A stretch of 46,807 nucleotides of DNA from UBA1046 sp050945515 (lineage in GTDB: Bacteria > Bacillota > Clostridia > Saccharofermentanales > DTU023). The notes beneath the pieces are model-generated. The model was not told where the DNA came from and ran no database searches. It saw nothing but the letters and a program-made list of their open reading frames with translations. A program made the translations under genes and the position numbers. Positions 42,289 to 46,807 of this stretch are shown here, one piece after another; position 1 is the first letter of the stretch; each line of letters opens with the position of its first letter. The stretch covers positions 1 through 46,807 of the forward strand of contig JBMNTB010000013.1 in NCBI GenBank assembly GCA_050945515.1. Reading direction: 5' to 3'.

Positions 42289-43308
42289 TCAGTTCCTCGT
42301 ACGCTTTTTAAGCATAGCGGTGATGACGACAGGCGCGCCGAATACAGCGGTTACGGAGCTGATGCTAAGCTCCAACGGAGCAAACAGTGTCCTTGCAATC
42401 AGGTCGCAGCCCAGACAAAAAATAGCCCCACCCAGGAAACATACTGGTATGACAAGCAACGGGCGTGAAGTTTTCAAAAGCGCCTTGACTATATGGGGTA
42501 CTGCAATACCCACAAAGGAGATAGGTCCCGCAAAAGCTGTCACGCAGGCGGAAAGTACGCTCGAGAGCAGCACCAGCGCCACTCGGAACGCTCCCACGTT
42601 CACACCCACGCTCTTGGCGTAACTTTCACCGAGTTGAAAGGCGCCAATGGGTTTGGACAGCAAAAACACGAGGAATGAAGTGACGATCACGACCACGGCC
42701 ATCACCCGTACATTGTCCCATGAGATGCCTGAAAAGCTACCTCGCGACCAGTTGTGCAAATTTACGATGCTCGCGTCATCAGCGAAAGTGATGATGAAGT
42801 CCGTGATGGCGGAGAAAATGTAGCCGAGCATTACACCGCTGACGATAAGCATTGCCGAGCGTCGTATTATCTGCGAGATTAATAGGACAAATCCCATGGA
42901 AATCATTGCACCCACAAATGCCGCTCCGATCAATACTACAGAACCGACGCTCTTATGCGCACCGAGCACCAGAACCATCACGAGGGCGACCGTCAGCTTT
43001 GCACCGGAGGAAATACCCAGTACGTACGGACCAGCAATAGGATTGTTGAAAAAGGTCTGCAGCAGGAAGCCCGAAAGCGCAAGCGCACCGCCTAAAAGCA
43101 CGCACGCCAGCATACGCGGGAGTCGTATCTTCCATAATATATCCGCCATATCGCCGCCGCGCCCGAACAGGGCGCTGAGCGTATCAGAAATGGATGATTG
43201 CACGCTGCCCAGCATCACATTGAGGCTTACCAGTATAAAAAACGCTGCAAGCAGCGCAATAAAAACGATCCAAATTCTTGCGCGTCGCTTAATTTCGATG
43301 CTTTCCAT
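42289..43308 (-). CDS. FecCD/BtuC-type ABC permease
   Basis: A 339-residue inner-membrane permease with about ten hydrophobic helices, of the family that imports vitamin B12, siderophores and haem. The block LWKIRLPRMLACVLLGGALALSGFLLQTFFNNPIAGPYVLGISSGA is the family's best-known region (shown in full at residues 62-107 only by key parts: RLPR, GAALA-like, NPIAGPYVLG). PISFVGIAVPHIVK near residue 250 contacts the ATPase. The ATG at 43308 follows AAAGGAACC at good spacing; an in-frame upstream ATG (43395) lies inside the binding-protein gene. It stands 13 bp after that gene and two bases before the ATPase. A single permease gene implies a homodimer. Confidence 0.92.
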   Translation of the reverse strand: MESIEIKRRARIWIVFIALLAAFFILVSLNVMLGSVQSSISDTLSALFGRGGDMADILWKIRLPRMLACVLLGGALALSGFLLQTFFNNPIAGPYVLGISSGAKLTVALVMVLVLGAHKSVGSVVLIGAAFVGAMISMGFVLLISQIIRRSAMLIVSGVMLGYIFSAITDFIITFADDASIVNLHNWSRGSFSGISWDNVRVMAVVVIVTSFLVFLLSKPIGAFQLGESYAKSVGVNVGAFRVALVLLSSVLSACVTAFAGPISFVGIAVPHIVKALLKTSRPLLVIPVCFLGGAIFCLGCDLIARTLFAPLELSISSVTAVFGAPVVITAMLKKRTRN

Positions 43309-43321
43309 GCGGTTCCTTTCT

Positions 43322-44467
43322 CTACTGGAGCTTATACAAGAAGTCAAGCTTCGTAACAGTGGGGTCGTCTTGTACAAGCATCCTATTGATATCAAAAATC
43401 ATCCGTCCTAGCTGTGTCGTTTCCTGAAATAGGTTTTGATTGGTACACCAAACATTCCCATTTTGTACTGCTTTAAAATCCCTGAGCAGCTCGTTTTTAG
43501 CTATCAGCTCATCTAAGTTTTTTAGTTCACCGGCAATAGTGCTATTGTAGATAATGAAGTCCGCGTCCTTAGCGGTCGCATAAAATTTCTCCATTTCCAG
43601 CGTGACCATAGAAGTGGCGGTTTCGGGGTCACCGAGATCGCTGAAAATATAGTTGCCACCTGCCAGCTCAATCATCTTGGTGACGTAATCGCCGGATTTC
43701 CGCGCTACGGCGTAGCCAGAGGTACTGATATAGAAAAATGCTACTGTCTTTCCTGTGTTCTCTTGTGCGGCGGCTTCGTTCAGAAATCCAACCTGGTCCG
43801 CAAAAAGGTCCCCAGCTTCACTTTCCTTATTGAGAAGAGCGGCGTAGAACTTGATCCATTCCGTCCTGCCCAAGGGATGTTTTTCGTAACTCGATTGGTC
43901 AATCAGTACAGAGATGCCCAAATCAAGAAGCTTCTCTTTTACTTCCGGAGCATGGGAGATCATTGTGGATTCAATGGCTAACTCGCAGCCACTCGACAAA
44001 ATCAACTCGTAATCGGGCTCGCTGTATTTTCCGGCATAAAGAATTTTGCCGTTTTCCATTGCCGAGCGGGCATTCTCGCTGTACCAATTCTCAGCCTTCG
44101 TACCGGATAAACTGATTGCGTCCAGCGCATCCAGCGCATCAAACAGGCACATGGCTGAGGTCGCAACAAGGTAAATATTCTGGATAGGCTGATGCAAAAT
44201 CATAATATCTTTATCGATGCCTGCAGGTGCTTCTGCATCCTCCGGAACGATCAAAAACCGACTATTATCGGACAGACAGATGAGTTTGTAGCCGCCCGCA
44301 TAATAGTCGACGGAAAATTGCGTGGCGTATTGAAGTGGCATACTGCTCTCTATTTCCCAGCCGTTGCCTAGATCTCTGTTGCTCACCTGCGCACTTTCGG
44401 TACAACCTACTATAAAAAAAAGAAACAGTGCACAAAGTGCAAGGGATAAAACCCGTTTCCAATTCAT
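43322..44467 (-). CDS. ABC importer substrate-binding lipoprotein (BtuF/FecB-like)
   Basis: A 381-residue lipoprotein that would bind substrate outside the membrane. The signal peptide ends in FIVGC with lipid-bearing Cys22. The rest fits the class III binding-protein fold: a first lobe (about 75-190, including LVATSAMCLFDALDALDAI), a long linking helix near 195-225 (HPLGRTEWIKFYAALLNKE), and a second lobe with KTVAFFYISTSGYAVARKSGDYVTKMIELAGG split across two elements. AAGGAT precedes the ATG. The gap of 206 bp to the upstream lipoprotein gene is A+T-rich and could hold an internal promoter. The ligand is not evident; the B12 riboswitch upstream points to a corrinoid or metal complex. Confidence 0.9.
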   Translation of the reverse strand: MNWKRVLSLALCALFLFFIVGCTESAQVSNRDLGNGWEIESSMPLQYATQFSVDYYAGGYKLICLSDNSRFLIVPEDAEAPAGIDKDIMILHQPIQNIYLVATSAMCLFDALDALDAISLSGTKAENWYSENARSAMENGKILYAGKYSEPDYELILSSGCELAIESTMISHAPEVKEKLLDLGISVLIDQSSYEKHPLGRTEWIKFYAALLNKESEAGDLFADQVGFLNEAAAQENTGKTVAFFYISTSGYAVARKSGDYVTKMIELAGGNYIFSDLGDPETATSMVTLEMEKFYATAKDADFIIYNSTIAGELKNLDELIAKNELLRDFKAVQNGNVWCTNQNLFQETTQLGRMIFDINRMLVQDDPTVTKLDFLYKLQ

Positions 44468-44673
44468 TTTATTTATCCTTTTTTAGTACATTTTCCACGT
44501 CGCTTTATGGCTAAAGCAGCGTCCGTAAGAATCAAGGTGAGAACGGGAAGTTCCAAATGAGAATATATATTACCAATACGCCTCTTTTTGCAGTTTTAGA
44601 GTATCGGAATCAAATTCCAACGTGAATTCGATCAAATGCGGCTAACTTATGGCAACCGTACTTTTCCCATGGT

Positions 44674-45207
44674 TTATTCCGATATGATCGCTTCTGCGGG
44701 AATCTGAGCGGATTGGAACACCAGTACCCGATCGTACCACGATTCCTTTCTTATACTCCACGCGGCGCAGTCTATGTCCATGTCGAGCGCTTCTACCGGC
44801 ACTTCAAAGGTCACAGCTCCATCGGCGTTAATGACGGACGGAATCATATGATCTTCTGTATCGGCAAGCGCCTCTTCGCCGGTACCCATATAGAGTTTGC
44901 CGTAGCCCTTACCACTCATGGTCATTATGCAGGTCATTGCTCCATCCGCGACTGTAAGCTGCGCGTCTACGACACGAAACATTGAGGAACTCGATAAAAC
45001 ATTGATGGCGTAGGTTCCTTCTTTGATCTGTCCGGCATAGATGGGCTGCGGCTCCGGCATCGCAGCAGTCTCCTGCGCAGTAGTACCGGCCGGTGTTTCT
45101 AAAGTCGATGACAACGGCTTGGAGGTTGGAGCGCCTTGTGTTGTGCAACCGACAAGAAGCAACGTGACTAGCAGAGGTCCGAGAAAAATCTTTATCCATT
45201 TTTTCAT
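44674..45207 (-). CDS. Lipoprotein of unknown function in the corrinoid/metal uptake operon
   Basis: A 177-residue exported lipoprotein: the signal peptide ends LLVGC with Cys21, followed by a Thr/Pro/Ser/Glu-rich linker to about residue 55. The single domain after it begins YAGQIKEGTYAINVLSSSSMF and includes SGKGYGKLYMGTGEEAL, then a beta-rich end with CAAWSIRKESWYDR. The pattern is seen in other gut Bacillota near metal or tetrapyrrole uptake genes, to my recollection, but I know no assigned function. The Tyr, Met and Lys positions and beta-rich look are reminiscent of haem-binding NEAT-like domains; this is only a guess. AAAGGA precedes the ATG. It lies between cbiK and the binding protein. 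Confidence 0.75.
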   Translation of the reverse strand: MKKWIKIFLGPLLVTLLLVGCTTQGAPTSKPLSSTLETPAGTTAQETAAMPEPQPIYAGQIKEGTYAINVLSSSSMFRVVDAQLTVADGAMTCIMTMSGKGYGKLYMGTGEEALADTEDHMIPSVINADGAVTFEVPVEALDMDIDCAAWSIRKESWYDRVLVFQSAQIPAEAIISE

Positions 45208-45236
45208 ACGGTTTTTCCTTTACGTTATACATGCTG

Positions 45237-45281
45237 TGCGCGCGTCGCAGTGAAACTAAAATTGTTTCCACGACGCGCGCA
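45237..45281 (-). other. Strong intercistronic hairpin after cbiK
   Basis: TGCGCGCGTCG (45237-45247) pairs perfectly with CGACGCGCGCA (45271-45281), with an inner stem GAAAC/GTTTC. No T tract follows in the direction of transcription. It sits between cbiK and the next lipoprotein gene and may set their relative message levels. Confidence 0.6.
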
Positions 45282-45301
45282 AAATTCGAATTAAGACTTT
45301 T

Positions 45302-46240
45302 TTACTGCTCTATGGCAGCTTTTACATGCTTGATAAAGATCTGTTGAATTGCGGTGTTCTGGCCCAAGCCCTCAAGGACACATTTCACCTCAAAACCATT
45401 AGCCTCAAAGACGGATTTCCAGGAATCCTCTTCGTCGCCCGCCATATCGTTGTTGGCATGGTCACCCGCAACGATCATCAGAGGCAGAAGTACGACCTTT
45501 TTAGCGCCGCTGGCCTTAACCATATCCAGCACATCCTCTACAGCCGGCTCAGCTTCTACGGTGCCGACGAAGTAGTTTTTATGACCTGCGTCAATAAGCT
45601 TCTGCTGCAGCTTAGTGTAGGTGGCATTGGCTTCATGTTCGGTGCCGTGTCCCATGAACACGATGGCTGTGCCGTCCGCATCATAAGCGGCGGTCTGTGT
45701 GGTGATGGCGGAAATGACGTCGCTATAATCCTGATCCGAAATAAGGAGCGGCTCGCCGATCTTGAAACTATCGAATTTATCTTTATATGGTGTGACCTCG
45801 GCGATCACATCGTCGTATTCGTAGCCGTTCATCACATGGGTGGGTTGGATGACAACATCCTTCACGCCGTCGGCGACGAGGCGATCCATGGCCTCAGTTA
45901 CATTATCGATTTCCAGCTTCTCGCGCTCTTTCAGAATGTCGATTATGATCTGACTTGTAAACGCGCGGCGCACCTCATAATCAGGGTAGGCGTCCGCAAG
46001 CGCATTTTCAATTGCTCCGATGGTAATATCCCTACTGTCGTTATAACTGGTGCCGAAACTTACCACCAACAGCACAGGCTTCATGGCCTCAGCAGTCGGA
46101 GCGGACTCAAGTGCGTTTGCTGTGGTGTCCTCGGGAGTGTCGGTCGATGTGGGCTTCTCAGACTTGCCGCAGGCGGCAAGAGACAAGACAAAGGTTAGTG
46201 CCAGTGCGATGACCAGAAAATTTTTATACTGTTTCATCAT
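45302..46240 (-). CDS. cbiK: CbiK-type cobaltochelatase with lipoprotein signal
   Basis: A 312-residue class II chelatase. In cytoplasmic CbiK this fold puts Co2+ into sirohydrochlorin during anaerobic B12 synthesis. The metal-site residues known from CbiK are matched in order: His198 (FMGHGTEHEAN), Glu229 (GTVEAEP) and His261 (VAGDHANNDMAGDEEDSW). Unlike the enteric protein it begins with a signal peptide ending LSLAAC (lipid Cys24) and a 30-residue Thr/Ser/Glu-rich linker, so it should sit outside the membrane. GGAGG lies five bases before the ATG at 46240. It is the first gene of the riboswitch-controlled operon. No other B12 synthesis gene is in view, so its true role may be metal or tetrapyrrole handling for uptake. 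Confidence 0.92.
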   Translation of the reverse strand: MMKQYKNFLVIALALTFVLSLAACGKSEKPTSTDTPEDTTANALESAPTAEAMKPVLLVVSFGTSYNDSRDITIGAIENALADAYPDYEVRRAFTSQIIIDILKEREKLEIDNVTEAMDRLVADGVKDVVIQPTHVMNGYEYDDVIAEVTPYKDKFDSFKIGEPLLISDQDYSDVISAITTQTAAYDADGTAIVFMGHGTEHEANATYTKLQQKLIDAGHKNYFVGTVEAEPAVEDVLDMVKASGAKKVVLLPLMIVAGDHANNDMAGDEEDSWKSVFEANGFEVKCVLEGLGQNTAIQQIFIKHVKAAIEQ

Positions 46241-46277
46241 TTTTTCCTCCATTTTTGTTCATTTTTATTTATTGTCT

Positions 46278-46298
46278 CCATACGGAAATCGCGTATGG
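46278..46298 (-). other. Small stem-loop before cbiK
   Basis: CCATACG (46278-46284) pairs with CGTATGG (46292-46298) around a seven-base loop, between the riboswitch terminator and the cbiK ribosome binding site. Its role is unknown. Confidence 0.45.
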
Positions 46299-46311
46299 GT
46301 GACGACAATAC

Positions 46312-46344
46312 AAAAACCCGTTCGCATCCAACTCTGCGAACGGG
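46312..46344 (-). terminator. Riboswitch-controlled intrinsic terminator
   Basis: On the minus strand CCCGTTCGCA pairs with TGCGAACGGG (46317-46344) and is followed by five T (46316-46312). It lies downstream of the cobalamin aptamer and 72 bp before cbiK, as expected for transcriptional control by B12. Confidence 0.88.
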
Positions 46345-46450
46345 CGTTACAAGCAATAACAACAGTGAAAATGCTCTAAAATTAGATCTTTCACTAAAAT
46401 CCATTGCTCTGGAGACGCGCAGAGCTGAATACACCGCATTGCGTACGGCA

Positions 46451-46611
46451 GGGAACTAGGCAAGTATTCTGGCTTATCGCCTGCATCCCCTCAGGGATGC
46501 TCCTTGCGGATGCCTTCCCGGATTGCTCCAGTGGCGTTTATCCGAAGGTTTTAGCGAATTACAGCAACGGTCTTGCGCGGGATTCACACCCAACTTCCAT
46601 GACCTGTTCCC
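46451..46611 (-). ncRNA. Cobalamin riboswitch
   Basis: On the minus strand the element opens with GGGAA (46611-46607) and closes with TTCCC (46455-46451), forming P1. Inside are AAGTTGGGTGTGAATCCC, the conserved GCCACTGG followed by CCGGGAAGG (the B12 box region), a P6-type hairpin GCATCCCTGAGGGGATGC, and ATAAGCCAGAATACTTGCC near the 3' side. These are the core blocks of the cobalamin aptamer. With the terminator downstream, B12 binding should switch the cbiK-ABC operon off. Confidence 0.93.
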
Positions 46612-46627
46612 AATATTCGATTGAGCC

Positions 46628-46656
46628 ATTGTAGCACCAACAAATTTTGTGGTCAA
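46628..46656 (-). promoter_or_regulatory. Promoter of the riboswitch-controlled operon
   Basis: On the minus strand TTGACC (46656-46651), a 17-bp spacer and TACAAT (46633-46628) match the vegetative consensus. Transcription would begin about ten bases before the riboswitch. Confidence 0.75.
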
Positions 46657-46679
46657 GTGTCCGACATACATCAAAAGAC

Positions 46680-46807
46680 TTGGGCGACTTGTAATATGAA
46701 GTGAAATAGAAAGGCTCTCCGCAATCCATTACCATGTAAGTGAGCAACCAAACAAGGAGGGAGAGCATTGAGCCACTTACATAATAACAGGAAACGAGAA
46801 TCAGGTC
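46680..46807 (+). mobile_element. Possible left end of an insertion sequence
   Basis: The last 130 bases do not continue the operon. They hold a structured leader and the start of a frame running out of the window. ATGTAAGTG (46734-46742) pairs with CACTTACAT (46774-46782), and GCTCTCC (46714-46720) with GGAGAGC (46760-46766), enclosing a strong AAGGAGG. Structures hiding a transposase start are common in insertion sequences. The true end and target duplication cannot be set without the other end. Confidence 0.4.
46768..46807 (+). CDS. Partial gene, possible IS30-type transposase N terminus
   Basis: A TTG start at 46768 lies seven bases after AAGGAGG and opens a frame of 13 codons (MSHLHNNRKRESG) that continues past the window edge. 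The short Ser-His, Asn and basic-rich beginning resembles the first residues of IS30-family transposases as I recall them, but 13 residues cannot prove it. Confidence 0.35.
   Translation, partial: MSHLHNNRKRESG

Noticed and set aside
45326..46198. A 290-codon open frame on the plus strand opposite cbiK
   Set aside because: It lies wholly antisense to a clear chelatase gene, has no ribosome binding site and encodes no recognisable protein.
1..46807. CRISPR array or complete prophage
   Set aside because: No regularly spaced direct repeats, cas genes, integrase or phage structural genes were seen anywhere in the window.

Overview
The window reads as a chromosome segment of a Gram-positive, probably anaerobic Bacillota (Clostridia-like) bacterium of middling G+C. 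This is inferred from gene content and signals: strong purine-rich ribosome binding sites, a paired GlgC/GlgD ADP-glucose pyrophosphorylase, MutS2 with a Smr domain, a DUF1836 protein, a PPi-type phosphofructokinase, lipobox lipoproteins and a cobalamin riboswitch in front of an uptake operon. No species can be named from the sequence alone.

Layout. (1) 1-6.5 kb: tRNA-Ser(GGA) with its terminator, an MgtA-type P-type ATPase with a long structured leader, a small membrane protein, an SGNH hydrolase, a DUF1836 protein and a DPM1/GtrB-like glycosyltransferase. (2) 6.7-18.6 kb, all on the plus strand: CsaA-like tRNA-binding protein, family-4 uracil-DNA glycosylase, UvrB, phosphoglucomutase, DNA polymerase III alpha (DnaE), a PgsA-like phosphatidyltransferase and MutS2. 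Most of this block is genome maintenance. (3) 18.7-28.4 kb, plus strand: a glycogen operon glgB-glgC-glgD-glgA, then a GH13 glucosidase and PPi-phosphofructokinase. PgcA upstream supplies glucose-1-phosphate, so the route from hexose phosphate to glycogen, plus one maltodextrin-acting enzyme, lies within 18 kb.

(4) 28.5-41.0 kb: an ornithine-cyclodeaminase/mu-crystallin family enzyme, then two paralogous hydantoinase/oxoprolinase gene pairs (hyuA-hyuB twice). An NCS1 permease and a cupin lie between the pairs, and a convergent metal-dependent amidohydrolase lies beyond them. The 555-bp leader before the first hyuA holds a sigma-A-like promoter, a near-perfect Shine-Dalgarno sequence driving only a 16-codon reading frame, and a terminator-like hairpin. 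Together these look like a candidate attenuator. The cluster probably imports and opens a cyclic ureide, lactam or similar compound; the substrate is not identifiable here.

(5) 41.2-46.7 kb, minus strand: a five-gene operon behind a cobalamin riboswitch with its own promoter and terminator. It encodes a CbiK-type chelatase carrying a lipoprotein signal peptide, a lipoprotein of unknown function, and a FecBCD/BtuFCD-type ABC importer whose ATPase carries an extra 109-residue C-terminal domain. A chelatase fold placed outside the membrane beside an importer under B12 control is the most interesting system in the window. The right edge appears to enter an insertion sequence (start of a possible transposase) only about 100 bp upstream of the riboswitch promoter.
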